Shown here in pieces: positions 49,414 to 58,330 of a stretch of 64,000 bases of DNA. This DNA is from an uncultured Collinsella sp. (GTDB lineage Bacteria; Actinomycetota; Coriobacteriia; Coriobacteriales; Coriobacteriaceae). The notes under the pieces are model-generated. The model worked only from the letters and a program-made list of their open reading frames with translations, made no database searches and was not told the origin of the DNA. Both the position numbers and the translations under genes were made by a program. The first letter of the stretch is position 1, and each line of letters begins with the position of its first letter. The stretch is from assembly GCA_958415525.1 (NCBI GenBank), contig CATYZE010000001.1, forward strand, positions 159,972 through 223,971, written 5' to 3'.

Positions 49414-49632
49414 GTAATCACATCCAATGCGTTGATGAATCGAGCAGAGGATACTTTAGAGCTTTTGCAAGGGAAGCGTAAGGTCTTTGCCAAGAACTAT
49501 ACGAACTCGCCAAATTTGCAAGAGGCAATCCGCAAACGTGCTGAATTTGCCCGTAAACGAGTGGGGCCCACGAACGATGCTGCGCTAAGCGCATGCCGTT
49601 CGTGGGCCCCGTAATGTCGTGAGAAAGCCGAG
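49414..49632. other. Gap between the gtrA-like genes
   Basis: AT-richer interval. On the plus strand an open frame (ATG 49435 to TAA 49614) encodes NRAEDTLELLQGKRKVFAKN-like helical sequence but has no clear SD and ends inside a hairpin. On the minus strand TATAGT near 49495 may be a -10 box for gtrA-like gene 1. I favour regulatory DNA over a gene. Confidence 0.4.
49563..49610 (-). terminator. Hairpin after gtrA-like gene 2
   Basis: A perfect 14-bp stem GGGGCCCACGAACG with its complement at 49597-49610, about 20 bp after the stop of gtrA-like gene 2 on the minus strand. T-tract poor (ACTCGTTT). Confidence 0.6.
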
Positions 49633-50028
49633 CTACTTGGTCTCGTCGCCCTCTAGGAAGATCTTGCGGGTCACAAAGTTGTAGACCATGACGAGCGCGG
49701 TGGCGCAGATCTTGGCGATATTGGCCTCGAGACCCAGGCCGGCGTTGAGTGCCAGCACGATACCGTCGTTGAGCGCCAGACCGATCACGGACAGCACGAC
49801 AAAGATAATGAACTCGCGGCGGCGGCTCATGCCCTCCTTGTGCGCGAACACGTACTTCATGCTCGCGACGTAGTTAAAGATGAGCGAGACGATAAAGCCG
49901 CTGGTGTTGGCAATTAGGATGTTGAAGCCCAGACCGTAGTGGAGCAGATTCATGATGCCGAAGTCGATGACCGTGGCGACGACGCCGACGACGCCGAACT
50001 TCATGATCTGCGCAAGGAGCTTTTGCAT
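49633..50028 (-). CDS. GtrA family membrane protein 2
   Basis: A 131-residue four-helix protein, paralogous to the gene at 49006. Landmarks: IMKFGVVGVVATVIDFGIMN and YVASMKYVFAHKEGMSRRRE (compare YVFDHREGMSRKRE in paralog 1). I start at the ATG at 50028 because AAGGCAGG precedes it and the N-terminus then lines up with paralog 1; a TTG at 50091 would add 21 residues. Likely a lipid-linked sugar flippase component (family inference). Confidence 0.85.
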   Translation of the reverse strand: MQKLLAQIMKFGVVGVVATVIDFGIMNLLHYGLGFNILIANTSGFIVSLIFNYVASMKYVFAHKEGMSRRREFIIFVVLSVIGLALNDGIVLALNAGLGLEANIAKICATALVMVYNFVTRKIFLEGDETK

Positions 50029-50106
50029 GGTACCTGCCTTAAGCTGGCGCCGAAGCGCCGCGGGGATGACAAACTCAGCAAGTTTAGCCAATCCCCGCGG
50101 GCATCG

Positions 50107-52023
50107 CTAGATTCGCTCCTCGATAGCACCGTTTCTATACGCATCGAGCAGCTGGCGCAGGTCCTGGATCTGGCCACGGATCTTGGCGCCGGAATCGGTG
50201 TCGCTCACCATGCGGCGACGGTCGGCCTGGTCAAAGCGATTGGTCTCGCTCGCAATGTCCACGTTGCGGGTGAGCGCCTCGGCAACCGTCGTAAAGGCCT
50301 GGTGCGACTTAAGGCGGCATCCGCGCGAACTCGAGATGAGCGTGTATCCGGCGATGCCCGTCTTGGGGTGGTAGGCGCGGCAGAAGCCGCCATCGATGAC
50401 CAGCAGTTTGCCGTCGGCGCGGATGGGCTGCTCACCCTTGGTGGTTTTAACGGGCGTGTGGCCGTTGATGATGTGACCGGTCGGCGAACATGCCATGGGG
50501 ACGACGCCGAACTCGTGCATGATATCGTCGCAGACCGACGGCGACGTGGTGAGCGTGTAGTACGGATCCATCGGCTCGACCCAGGTGCTCTTGTCGGCGA
50601 TATAGGCGCGCTCAAAGGTGCGCACCAGGCGGCCGCTGGCGGGTGAGTTAAAGCCGATCCACAGGTACCACATCCAGTCGAGGGCGTCACGGTCGCAGGT
50701 GCGCCAGGCGCGGCGGGCGATATGGTCGCAAAAATCGAAATAGTCGCGGCCGGCGTGCCACGTGCCCAGGCAGTTCATGCTGCTAAAGGTGCCGTCCTCG
50801 TTGAGCGGCACACAGCCATGGAACAATAGGTTGCCGTTGGTGACCTTGTACATCGAGCCGTGCGTGTAGAGGAAATCGATATGGCGATGCAAGTGATCGG
50901 CGGTGACGAACTCGGATACGAGCTTGTCGATGATGTGCTGCTCCTCGGGCGTGAGCGTATAGGGGTCTGCCGGGTCGACGGTGGGGAAGTCGTTGGTCGT
51001 GAGGGGCCACACGCTGCCGTCGGCGAGCGTGACCGTGCCGGTTTCGTGGTCGATCTTGTCGAGCAGCAGGCGGTCGGTCATGTCGAACTCGGGGTGACGC
51101 TGGATGATCTGGCCCTCAAGCTTAAAGAGCAGCGCGTTGATGGCCTTGATCAGCGGGGTGATGGACTCGCCGGCGGTGTAGGTGGCGTCGGCGAAGGCGA
51201 CGAGCTCGCGCAGCGAGATGCCGTAGTCGTTCTCGAGGATCTCGTAGTTGTCGTAGCGCAGGTTATTGCGCAGCACCGTGGCGATGCACGCCGGCTCGCC
51301 GGCCGCGGCGCCCATCCACAGTAGGTCGTGGTTGCCCCACTGGATGTCGAGCGAATGGTAGGTGAGCAGGCGGTCCATAATCTTTGCCGCGCCGCCACCG
51401 CGGTCGAAGATGTCACCCACCAGGTGCAGGTGGTCGACGGCTAGGCGCTTAATGAGCGAGGCGAGCGACTCGATAAAGTCGTCGGCGCTCGCGGTCTCCA
51501 AGATGGACTCTACGATGCGCTCGTGATAGCGCACGCGGTAGTTGTTCTCGTCCGGGTGCGTGTGCAGCAGCTCGTCGATGATGTAGGCGTAATCGCGCGG
51601 GATGGCCTTACGCACCTTGGAGCGTGTATAGCGGCTCGAAAGCGAGCGGGCGACCATGATGAGCTGGTCGAGCATCGTCTTGTACCAGGTGGGTGAGTCC
51701 TCGTGCTGGCTGCGGACCAGGTCGATCTTCTCGCGCGGGTAGTAGATGAGCGTGCACAGCTCGCCCTTTTCGTCAAAGGAGAGCGTGTCGCCAAAGATCT
51801 CGTCGACATGCTCGCGCACGACGCCCGAGCAGTTGTTGAGGATGTGCATAAAGGCTTCGTACTCGCCGTGCACGTCGCTCATGAAATGCTCGGTGCCCTT
51901 GGGCAGGTTGAGAATGGCCGAGAGGTTAATGATCTCGGTAAACGCGGATTGTTCGGTGGGAAATTGTCTCGACAGCAGGCGCAGATACTTGAAGTCTTGC
52001 GGGTTGCGATCGAATGCGACCAT
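50107..52023 (-). CDS. fbp: Fructose-1,6-bisphosphatase, class III
   Basis: Gluconeogenic phosphatase of the Firmicutes-type class III (PF06874), 638 residues. Metallophosphatase motifs are present: FMSDVHGEYEAF at about 47-58, HLVGDIFDRGGGA at about 200-211, QWGNHDLLWMGA at about 228, and a late GHTPVKTTKGEQP. Length and order match the family. SD GGAAGG precedes the ATG at 52023. Cytoplasmic; converts fructose-1,6-bisphosphate to fructose-6-phosphate. Confidence 0.97.
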   Translation of the reverse strand: MVAFDRNPQDFKYLRLLSRQFPTEQSAFTEIINLSAILNLPKGTEHFMSDVHGEYEAFMHILNNCSGVVREHVDEIFGDTLSFDEKGELCTLIYYPREKIDLVRSQHEDSPTWYKTMLDQLIMVARSLSSRYTRSKVRKAIPRDYAYIIDELLHTHPDENNYRVRYHERIVESILETASADDFIESLASLIKRLAVDHLHLVGDIFDRGGGAAKIMDRLLTYHSLDIQWGNHDLLWMGAAAGEPACIATVLRNNLRYDNYEILENDYGISLRELVAFADATYTAGESITPLIKAINALLFKLEGQIIQRHPEFDMTDRLLLDKIDHETGTVTLADGSVWPLTTNDFPTVDPADPYTLTPEEQHIIDKLVSEFVTADHLHRHIDFLYTHGSMYKVTNGNLLFHGCVPLNEDGTFSSMNCLGTWHAGRDYFDFCDHIARRAWRTCDRDALDWMWYLWIGFNSPASGRLVRTFERAYIADKSTWVEPMDPYYTLTTSPSVCDDIMHEFGVVPMACSPTGHIINGHTPVKTTKGEQPIRADGKLLVIDGGFCRAYHPKTGIAGYTLISSSRGCRLKSHQAFTTVAEALTRNVDIASETNRFDQADRRRMVSDTDSGAKIRGQIQDLRQLLDAYRNGAIEERI

Positions 52024-52250
52024 GAAACACCTTCCGATATGGTTGGTAAAACTGATAAAGCGGCGTCAAGCGTTTACCAGTATGCGCCGCCTTTGTTTCG
52101 ATTTTGCGCCGGCGGCTGAATTGTCTGCTGAACGGTTTGCTAAATCGATTTAGTTGAGGTAGATGTGTCGGTTGAGTGGAGACGATAGGGATGTATTTGT
52201 CTATGTTGGCCCACGGTGGCGATGGAGATGCTCGTGGTAAAGATGCTCAA

Positions 52251-52271
52251 TACCAATAGTTCGAATTGGTA
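52251..52271. promoter_or_regulatory. Possible operator upstream of the DegV gene
   Basis: Perfect 7-bp arms TACCAAT/ATTGGTA around a 7-bp centre, about 40 bp upstream of the -10 candidate. Confidence 0.35.
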
Positions 52272-52309
52272 AATAGTGGACATTTGTACCGTATTTAGGC
52301 TCGCTGTGC

Positions 52310-52315
52310 GATAAT
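52310..52315 (+). promoter_or_regulatory. Possible -10 box of the DegV gene
   Basis: TGC-GATAAT, 29 bp before the ATG; TTGTAC at 52284-52289 would be a -35 with a long 20-bp spacer. Confidence 0.4.
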
Positions 52316-52343
52316 TTGCGCAGCAATACTTAAGGAGCCTCAT

Positions 52344-53234
52344 ATGAGTGATTTTGTCCTGACCTGTGAATCCGCCGCCGATCGAACCCGTGAGTTCTTT
52401 GCGTCGCGCAATATCCCTGTCGTGTGTTTTCATTACGAGATCGACGATGTTGTCTATACGGACGATCTGTATCAGTCGATTACGCCGGACGAGTTTTTTG
52501 CCCAGATTGCCGCGGGCGCCATGCCCAAGACGTCTCAGGTGAGCGTGGGTGAGTACGAGGAGTTTTGGGAGCCGTTTGTTGCCGAGGGTAAAGACGTGCT
52601 GCACCTGGCGTTGTCGTCGGGTATTTCGGGCACGTATGGATCGGCCTGCGTTGCGGCGCAGATGCTCGCGGATCGCTATCCCCAGGGCGGCAAGGTGCGT
52701 GTCATCGATTCGCTGGCGGCGTCTTCGGGCTTTGGCCTGCTGGCAGAATGTGCCGCCGACGTTCGCGATAGCGGCGCTTCGCTCGACGAGACGGCCGCTT
52801 GGATTGAGGGGCATAAACTCAACCTTCACCACTGGTTCTTCTCGACCGATCTGTCGAGCTACCTGCGCGGCGGTCGCATTTCGGCTGCGAGCGCGATCAT
52901 CGGCACGGCGCTTAAGATTTGCCCGCTTATGACGGTCGATTGCGAAGGTGGACTGTCGCCACGTGAGAAGATTCGCACTAAGAAGCGCGCGATTTCCGAG
53001 ATGGTCAAGACCATGATGGCGCATGTGCAGGACGGCGCGGATTATTCGGGCAAGTGCATCATGTCGCACTCGGCGTGTCGCGAGGATGCCGAGGCCGTTA
53101 CGGCGCTGATTGAGGAACAGGTTCCGCAGCTCAAAGGCAAGATTGAGATCAATAACATCGGTACTCTGATCGGTTCGCATACCGGACCTGGTACGGTGGC
53201 GCTTTTCTTTATGGGCGACAAGCGCGTGGATTAA
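52344..53234 (+). CDS. DegV family fatty-acid-binding protein
   Basis: A 296-residue DegV protein (FakB-type fold). The ligand Ser/Thr motif near the start is LTCESAADRTREFF, followed by the TSQVSVGEYEEF loop at about 63 and LSSGISGTYGSACVAAQM at about 90. The C-terminal half carries LGG/RGGRISAASAIIGTALKICPLM. Relatives hold a fatty acid for FakA phosphorylation; no fakA is adjacent. AAGGAGCC precedes the ATG. Confidence 0.93.
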   Translation: MSDFVLTCESAADRTREFFASRNIPVVCFHYEIDDVVYTDDLYQSITPDEFFAQIAAGAMPKTSQVSVGEYEEFWEPFVAEGKDVLHLALSSGISGTYGSACVAAQMLADRYPQGGKVRVIDSLAASSGFGLLAECAADVRDSGASLDETAAWIEGHKLNLHHWFFSTDLSSYLRGGRISAASAIIGTALKICPLMTVDCEGGLSPREKIRTKKRAISEMVKTMMAHVQDGADYSGKCIMSHSACREDAEAVTALIEEQVPQLKGKIEINNIGTLIGSHTGPGTVALFFMGDKRVD

Positions 53235-53275
53235 TTTGCCCCATCACGTCGCCGCATGATTGCTCAAACGAAAAC

Positions 53276-53303
53276 GGCCCGCCTCATGTTTGTGGGGCGG
53301 GCC
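53276..53303 (-). terminator. Terminator of the TIM-barrel-like gene
   Basis: Stem GGCCCGCC (53276-53283) with GGCGGGCC (53296-53303); GTTTTCGTTT follows on the minus strand. It may also help end the convergent degV-like gene. Confidence 0.7.
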
Positions 53304-53315
53304 CTGCTGTTGCGG

Positions 53316-54407
53316 TTAGCGTTTCTTTCCGCGGAAGAAGAAGCCGTGCAGCGAGGGCTTGAGTCCACGGTTGGCGCGACGCTCCTCGATATGATCGTGG
53401 ATCGAAGCGACGCGCTCGATGACTTCGTCGGGAATCGGCACATCGGGATTCATGTTCTCGACCTGGCTGACCTCGGCGGCGGCGACCTGGTCGATAATGG
53501 GCACGTCGTCGCGCGAGATAACGGGTGTGGCGTCTTCTTTCATCTTGCGGTAGCGCTGCATCATGTCGGTCTGCAGCTGCTGGGCCGAAGGCGGCGTCCA
53601 GATGATGGCGTTGGCGCCGGCCGCGATGGTCTCGCGGATGCTCTCGGGCGTCTTGCCGCCCGGTGCGATGAGCGGCAGGTTGGGATAGTGCTCGCGCAGC
53701 TCTCGCAGGACCTGAGGCGTGTTCTTACCGGCGGCGATGTTGAGGATCTTGGCTCCGGCGCGAACCTTGGCATGTGCATCGTCGTCGCAGCGCACGACCG
53801 TGGCGATGACAGGGATGTCCGCCATGTTGGTGATGTGTTCGACCATCTCGGCAGTGGCGGGGGAGTTGACGACGCAGCCCGCCGCGCCCTGCATCTCGGA
53901 GACGGCCGCCATCTGTACGGAGCGCTTGCCGGTCGTGGTGCCGCCGCCCACGCCCACGAAGACCGGGCACTCGGCGACGGTCAGCAGCGCCTGCGTAATG
54001 GCAGGCTGCGGCGTGAAGGGGTAAACGGCAAAGACGGCATCGGCATTGGAGTTGCGGATGACCGCGACGTCGGTGGTGTAGATGAGCGACTTGATGCGGC
54101 GGCCGAAGAGCGTGAAGCCGCTGGCCTCCTCGATCTCGTCGGGCATGCGAAGGGCTGCTTTGCGCAGACGCCCATCGATGGGAAGCGGCTCCATGGGGAG
54201 CAGCCCGTTGGGGGTGACGGCTACCTGTGGCTCGGTGAATTCGTCGGCGAGCTCGACCTCGGAAAAATCGACCGAGGCGACGATGTCCTCGTGGACTTCG
54301 GCGGGAACATCGATGGGGGCTTGGTCATTTGGCGCGCTGGGCGCGTCGAAGGAGCTGGTGCCGACAAAGGCGTCGACGCGCTCGTTTAGGTCGTTGAGGG
54401 TATCCAT
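53316..54407 (-). CDS. TIM-barrel-like protein of unknown function
   Basis: A 363-residue protein. After a disordered acidic N-terminus (about 1-75) comes an alpha/beta region: IYTTDVAVIRNSNADAVFAV, PVFVGVGGGTTTGKRS at about 148, IPVIATVVRCDDDAHAKVRAGAK at about 198, and PLIAPGGKTPESIRETIAAGANAIIW at about 243. The GAKILNIAAG and GGKTPES turns look like TIM-barrel phosphate loops. I do not recognise the family with certainty. The tail is basic (RGKKR). Alternatives: a KDPG aldolase-like or a degenerate phosphosugar enzyme. Confidence 0.6.
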   Translation of the reverse strand: MDTLNDLNERVDAFVGTSSFDAPSAPNDQAPIDVPAEVHEDIVASVDFSEVELADEFTEPQVAVTPNGLLPMEPLPIDGRLRKAALRMPDEIEEASGFTLFGRRIKSLIYTTDVAVIRNSNADAVFAVYPFTPQPAITQALLTVAECPVFVGVGGGTTTGKRSVQMAAVSEMQGAAGCVVNSPATAEMVEHITNMADIPVIATVVRCDDDAHAKVRAGAKILNIAAGKNTPQVLRELREHYPNLPLIAPGGKTPESIRETIAAGANAIIWTPPSAQQLQTDMMQRYRKMKEDATPVISRDDVPIIDQVAAAEVSQVENMNPDVPIPDEVIERVASIHDHIEERRANRGLKPSLHGFFFRGKKR

Positions 54408-54598
54408 GGAGGCTCGATTCTATGCGATGGTGGCCGGCAGGGTGCCGGCAGCGTTGTGCTTGCTAAAACGTTTGATGAGTTGATTTTTCCCCGCCGCGCC
54501 ATCCGTTAGACCGAAGGCCCGGAGAACGTGAAGGAGCTGTGGTGGCGGGTATCGAGGTGCTATCTTGAATGTCCCGTTTAAAAGAGAGGTGACGCGGT

Positions 54599-54769
54599 AT
54601 GGAATTGACAGCAATGTTTGGCTCGATTGGCCTGTGTGTGGGCGCAATCGTTGCCGCCGCGGTCATCTACTTTGTGGTCACGGCCATTAAGGGCAAAAGG
54701 GCCGAGCGCAAGGAGCGCGCAATGCTTAAACAGCATCGCGACCAGCAGGGCAAACGCGCACAGAGATAG
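54599..54769 (+). CDS. Small single-pass membrane protein
   Basis: A 56-residue protein: MELTAMFGSIGLCVGAIVAA starts one membrane helix (about 7-30), then a highly basic tail rich in Lys, Arg and Gln (KGKRAERKERAMLKQHRD). GAGAGGTG lies 8 bp before the ATG, a convincing ribosome site. Function unknown; the tail may touch nucleic acid or negatively charged lipid. Not obviously linked to either neighbour, since both are on the other strand. Confidence 0.6.
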   Translation: MELTAMFGSIGLCVGAIVAAAVIYFVVTAIKGKRAERKERAMLKQHRDQQGKRAQR

Positions 54770-54793
54770 CTTGTTGAGTTTTGGATCCGTGCG

Positions 54794-55897
54794 CTAGCTG
54801 CGTTTTCGGATCAGGGCAATGTAGAAGCCCTCAAAGTCGCGGCTAGGCGGAATGGTGAGCGTGCCGGGCAGGCCGTTGACGATGGCCGAGACGTGGCCGG
54901 CAGCGATAGCCTCAGTCAGAGCGTTGCACTCGATACGCGGCTCCTTGCCGGCTTCCTGGGCGCGGCGTGCTTCACTTTCGCTCGGCGTGCCGTCGAGGGG
55001 GATAAGCTCGCAGTCCATGTGCTTGTCGAGGGCCTCTTGCAGGGCGTCCTCGTTTTCCTGCGGCAAGATCGAACAAGTCGAATAGACGAGCGTGCCGCCC
55101 GGTTTGAGGGCTCCCATAGCGCGGTCCAGAAGTGCTCGCTGCGAGCGGGCGCACTTGCTCAGCAGCTGCTCGGTCAGGCCGCGCAAGCTCTTTTCGTTGC
55201 CGCTGATGACGGTGCCCGTACCGGTGCAGGGGGCGTCGAGCAGGATACGGTCAAAGCGGAAGAACTCGTCAAGCTCGCGTGCGTCAATGCGCATGACGGG
55301 CACGTTCTTGGCGCCCTGACGGTGGAGGTTGGACTCGAGCTTCTCGGCGCGCGGGATGCTCATCTCGCAGGCGGTGAGGTGTGCCTGTCCCTGGGTGAGG
55401 GCGGCGATCTGCGTCGTCTTGCCACCGGGGGCCGCGCACATGTCCAGGATGTCCTCGCCGGCCTGGGCGCTCAGGACCAACGGCGGCATCATGGACGACA
55501 GGCTCTGCAGGTAGATCTTGCCGTCGCGGTAGATGTCGAGGTCCCACAGGTCGGAAACCTGGGCCTCTGGCAGGATGAAGGCGTCTGGGTACCAGGCGAC
55601 GGGGTTGTGGGCGATGCCGGCGGCATCGAGCGCCGCAGCGATGTCCTCGGCGGTTGCCTTGAGCGTGTTGGCTCGCAGCGTGACCGGGCGTGTGGCCGCG
55701 GCGCCGAAGCCCTCGATCATGAGCTCGGCATCGGCGGGCGCATAGGCGCCGGCGACCGTGTCGACCATAAAGCGCGGCAGGTCGGCGGCGGAGTGTTGGG
55801 CGGCAAGCTGGTCGGAAAGCTCGGTAGCAGCAAACTGCCTAAGCTTGAGCTCGGCTTTGACCTGCTTTTTCTGCTTACGACGACGCGGCTTGGACAT
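54794..55897 (-). CDS. RsmB/NSUN-type rRNA cytosine-C5 methyltransferase
   Basis: An SAM-dependent m5C methyltransferase of 367 residues. Motif I DMCAAPGGKTTQIA at about 152-165, motif IV DAPCTGTGTV at about 220 with one catalytic Cys, and motif VI YSTCSILPQEN at about 272 with the second Cys. The N-terminal PUA-less region starts with a Lys/Arg-rich stretch (SKPRRRKQKKQVK), likely RNA-binding. The rRNA target (RsmB- or RsmF-like) cannot be read from the sequence. It is in the same direction as the MetRS-like gene but separated from it by a large palindrome. Confidence 0.92.
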   Translation of the reverse strand: MSKPRRRKQKKQVKAELKLRQFAATELSDQLAAQHSAADLPRFMVDTVAGAYAPADAELMIEGFGAAATRPVTLRANTLKATAEDIAAALDAAGIAHNPVAWYPDAFILPEAQVSDLWDLDIYRDGKIYLQSLSSMMPPLVLSAQAGEDILDMCAAPGGKTTQIAALTQGQAHLTACEMSIPRAEKLESNLHRQGAKNVPVMRIDARELDEFFRFDRILLDAPCTGTGTVISGNEKSLRGLTEQLLSKCARSQRALLDRAMGALKPGGTLVYSTCSILPQENEDALQEALDKHMDCELIPLDGTPSESEARRAQEAGKEPRIECNALTEAIAAGHVSAIVNGLPGTLTIPPSRDFEGFYIALIRKRS

Positions 55898-55924
55898 CCG
55901 TCTTTCCTTCCCATTCCACTAAAA

Positions 55925-56031
55925 GTAGTCAATTTGGGACGGGGCTATTTTAGCTACCCGTCCGTTTCGGCAGGCGCTGCAGCCAAATTTGGGACGGGGT
56001 AGCTAAAATAGCCCCGTCCCAAATTGACTAC
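55925..56031. repeat. 107-bp intergenic palindrome (GGGACGGGG family)
   Basis: The left arm from 55925 (GTAGTCAATTTGGGACGGGG...) and the right arm ending 56031 are complementary over 35 perfect bases plus more after a one-base bulge. The loop is about 28 bp. It shares the TTTGGGACGGGG/TTTCTGGGACGG core with the element at 15734-15843. It lies between the rsm-type gene and the MetRS-like gene. Confidence 0.85.
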
Positions 56032-56047
56032 TGCGCCATGCTGTTTT

Positions 56048-58198
56048 CTAGTACTGGCTCTCGTGCTTGCTGAAGAAGTCGAAGCGCGGGGGCAGCGGCT
56101 TCACGCGGTGCTCGCCGGGCTTTTCGCCCAGGCTCTCCACAAACTCGTCCGTGGAGGCAAAGATGTTATCCCAGCTAAAGAAGGCGACCGGATCGACGTC
56201 GAAGTACTCGCAGATGAGCTCGCAGCCGGTCGGGACGATGCCGTGCATGAGCACGGTCGCCACGCGCAGCTCGGTAAAGGCGTCGATGAGGGCCTGCGTC
56301 ATCGCGTCGTTGGCCGGCTCGCCCTCGAGCTTGTTGGCAGCCTTGGAGGCATCGCTCCAGCGCTTGTTGGCGGCACGCAGGTAGTCATCGCATACGGCGA
56401 GCGCGCGGTGTGTCTCGAACTTGTACATGGCCTGCTCAAAGGCGAGGGCTGCCTGCTGGGCGGCTTCGACCACGGTGTCAGAAGCGGTACCGGCGGGGAT
56501 GCAGCCGTTGCGGTAGGGGCTCTCGTCGCCCTCCTTGACGGCGACGCCGTAGAAGCAGCTGCGGGCCAGGCGGTTGAACACGCCTGTCAAAAGGGCGCTC
56601 TCCTTGAGGGCCGGATCGATAACGCGCTTGTCGTCGCAGGCGCGCACCTCGTTGCCGTCCTTGTCCTTGCCGGTCACACGCGTGTCGTATGCCTTGGGGC
56701 TAAAGCTCACTGGCTTTTCTGACAGGCCGAGCGACAGCCAGTGCGCGCGCATCTGCTCGCAGGTGTAGTGGTTGAGCAGGTCGTCAGCCGGCGGGGGAGG
56801 CGTCTGCGAGGACGAGCTGGCCTTTTTGCCCATGTAGAGCAGGTGGTAGCAGGCGCTGACGGTGCTCTGCGTGAGGTCCCAGCCCAGGGCCTCCCACATG
56901 GCGGTCTGCGCGATGCAGTAGAAGTAGATGTTGTCCTGACCGATGAACTGGTAGATCTGAGCGTCATCCGAGCACCACCAATCGCGCCAGTCGAGCGAGC
57001 TGTGCTGATAGGTGGGTGCGGGGACCTGCGTGGAATCGGCAGCAGGCTCGCCCATGAGGGCGGCATCCTGGGCGGCAACGCCCTCGGTCACGCCGGCGGC
57101 CTTGGCATCGCGTGCGAGCACGGTTCGGGTGTAGCTGATGGGCGCCCACAGGCTCTCGGGCCAGCACCAGCAGGTGACGTCGGAGACGCCATCGACCTCG
57201 GGCACCGGAACGCCCCAGTCGATGTTGCCGGTGATGCGGAAGGGCACGAGCGCCTTGCCGCTGCGGAAGCGCACGCCGCCGTTGGCGAGCACCGCGTGGG
57301 CGTCGTCGCGCTCCTTCCAGCTGGGGAAGGTGACGGTAAAGCTGCTCTTGTTGCCCTCGGGCTCCAGCACAGTGTGCTCGGGAAGCTGGTCCTCGACGGC
57401 ATCGAAGGCCTCGCGGAACTTGTTCTGGATGTAGAGCTGAGCCGGCAGCAGCCACTCCTCCATGGTCTTGGAGACCACGGAGCGAACCTGCGGGTTCTGG
57501 GCGAGCTTGGCGGTATAGGTCTTCATAAAGTCGAGGTAGGCCGGCAGGTCAAAGTAGAGATTGTCGACCGGGCGCAGCTCGGGCACCTCGCCGGTGAGCT
57601 GGCTCTTGGGTGCGATGAGCTCCTCGGGCTCAAACTGGTGGCCCAGGTCACACTCGTCGGCATAGGCCTTCTCGGATTTGCAGCCCTGGATGGGGCAGCG
57701 GCCGATGACCTGGCGGCCGTTGAGGAACGTGCCGGCCTTGGCATCGTAAAACTGCAGCGTGGAGCGCTTGGAGATGGTGCCCTGCTCGTGCAGGCGCTTG
57801 ATAATCTCCGCGGTCACCTCGTTGTGAATCTGCGCAGCCGGCTCAAGGCCCGAGCCGCCGTAGATGTCGCAGCTGATGTTGTAGTTGTTGAGGGTCGCGG
57901 CCTGGCGGGAGTGGTTGGACTCGACGTACTCGCCGATGGACTTATCGTAGCCTTCGTTCTCCTTGAGCTTGCGGTAGCTCTCCATGATGGGCGAGCCGTA
58001 GCAGTCAGTGCCCGAGGTGAAGATGACGTTCTCGCGGCCCAGGCGGTCGCGCAGGAAGCGGGCGAAGAAGTCGGCCGGGACAAAGACGCCGCCGACGTGG
58101 CCAAAGTGAAGGCCCTTGTTGCCGTAGGGCTCGCCGGCGGTAACGATGGCGCGGCGAGGCCAGCTGGGACGGTCGTTCATGGAGTATTTGGATGCCAT
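56048..58198 (-). CDS. Methionyl-tRNA synthetase-like class I ligase
   Basis: A 716-residue class I aminoacyl-tRNA synthetase resembling MetRS. The HIGH motif is HFGH (31-34 in GLHFGHVGGVFVP), a zinc-knuckle-like CPIQGCKSEKAYADECDLG is at about 169-187, WCWPESLWAPISY is at about 370, and SSLDWRDWWCSDDAQIYQFIGQDN follows. The KMSKS loop is YMGKKASSSS at about 455, so the second lysine is Ser. A C-terminal anticodon-binding helical domain is present; the OB fold some MetRS have is absent. It may be the main MetRS or a paralog. ATG 58198 follows AGGAG; the longer frame has no site. Confidence 0.8.
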   Translation of the reverse strand: MASKYSMNDRPSWPRRAIVTAGEPYGNKGLHFGHVGGVFVPADFFARFLRDRLGRENVIFTSGTDCYGSPIMESYRKLKENEGYDKSIGEYVESNHSRQAATLNNYNISCDIYGGSGLEPAAQIHNEVTAEIIKRLHEQGTISKRSTLQFYDAKAGTFLNGRQVIGRCPIQGCKSEKAYADECDLGHQFEPEELIAPKSQLTGEVPELRPVDNLYFDLPAYLDFMKTYTAKLAQNPQVRSVVSKTMEEWLLPAQLYIQNKFREAFDAVEDQLPEHTVLEPEGNKSSFTVTFPSWKERDDAHAVLANGGVRFRSGKALVPFRITGNIDWGVPVPEVDGVSDVTCWCWPESLWAPISYTRTVLARDAKAAGVTEGVAAQDAALMGEPAADSTQVPAPTYQHSSLDWRDWWCSDDAQIYQFIGQDNIYFYCIAQTAMWEALGWDLTQSTVSACYHLLYMGKKASSSSQTPPPPADDLLNHYTCEQMRAHWLSLGLSEKPVSFSPKAYDTRVTGKDKDGNEVRACDDKRVIDPALKESALLTGVFNRLARSCFYGVAVKEGDESPYRNGCIPAGTASDTVVEAAQQAALAFEQAMYKFETHRALAVCDDYLRAANKRWSDASKAANKLEGEPANDAMTQALIDAFTELRVATVLMHGIVPTGCELICEYFDVDPVAFFSWDNIFASTDEFVESLGEKPGEHRVKPLPPRFDFFSKHESQY

Positions 58199-58279
58199 GG
58201 GACTCCTTCGCATATGGTGAGAGCGCGGCCGGGCGCAAGGCCTGGCGACGCGGTGGTCAATTCGTGCATATCGTTCGAC

Positions 58280-58285
58280 ATTATC
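58280..58285 (-). promoter_or_regulatory. Possible -10 box of the MetRS-like gene
   Basis: GATAAT on the minus strand (TGCGATAATG), about 85 bp upstream of the start. Weak -35. Confidence 0.35.
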
Positions 58286-58330
58286 GCACATGCGGACGGG
58301 TACGTGGCAGGGGCGCTATCCTAAGATGCT

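Larger units (their letters stand above)
52024..52343. other. Divergent intergenic region fbp/degV-like
   Basis: About 320 bp, AT-richer. It holds an inverted repeat TACCAAT-N7-ATTGGTA (52251-52271) and the -10 candidate at 52310-52315. No gene seen. Confidence 0.5.

Noticed and set aside
49435..49614. 59-codon plus-strand ORF between the two gtrA-like genes
   Set aside because: No clear SD and it ends within a terminator hairpin; kept only as a remark in the gap entry.
52140..53180. 346-residue minus-strand frame opposite the degV-like gene
   Set aside because: Shadow frame; Arg/His-rich translation without family features and covering the intergenic promoter.
58199..58330. T-box leader for the MetRS-like gene
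   Set aside because: No specifier-loop or antiterminator (TGGNACCGCG-like) sequence visible in the leader.
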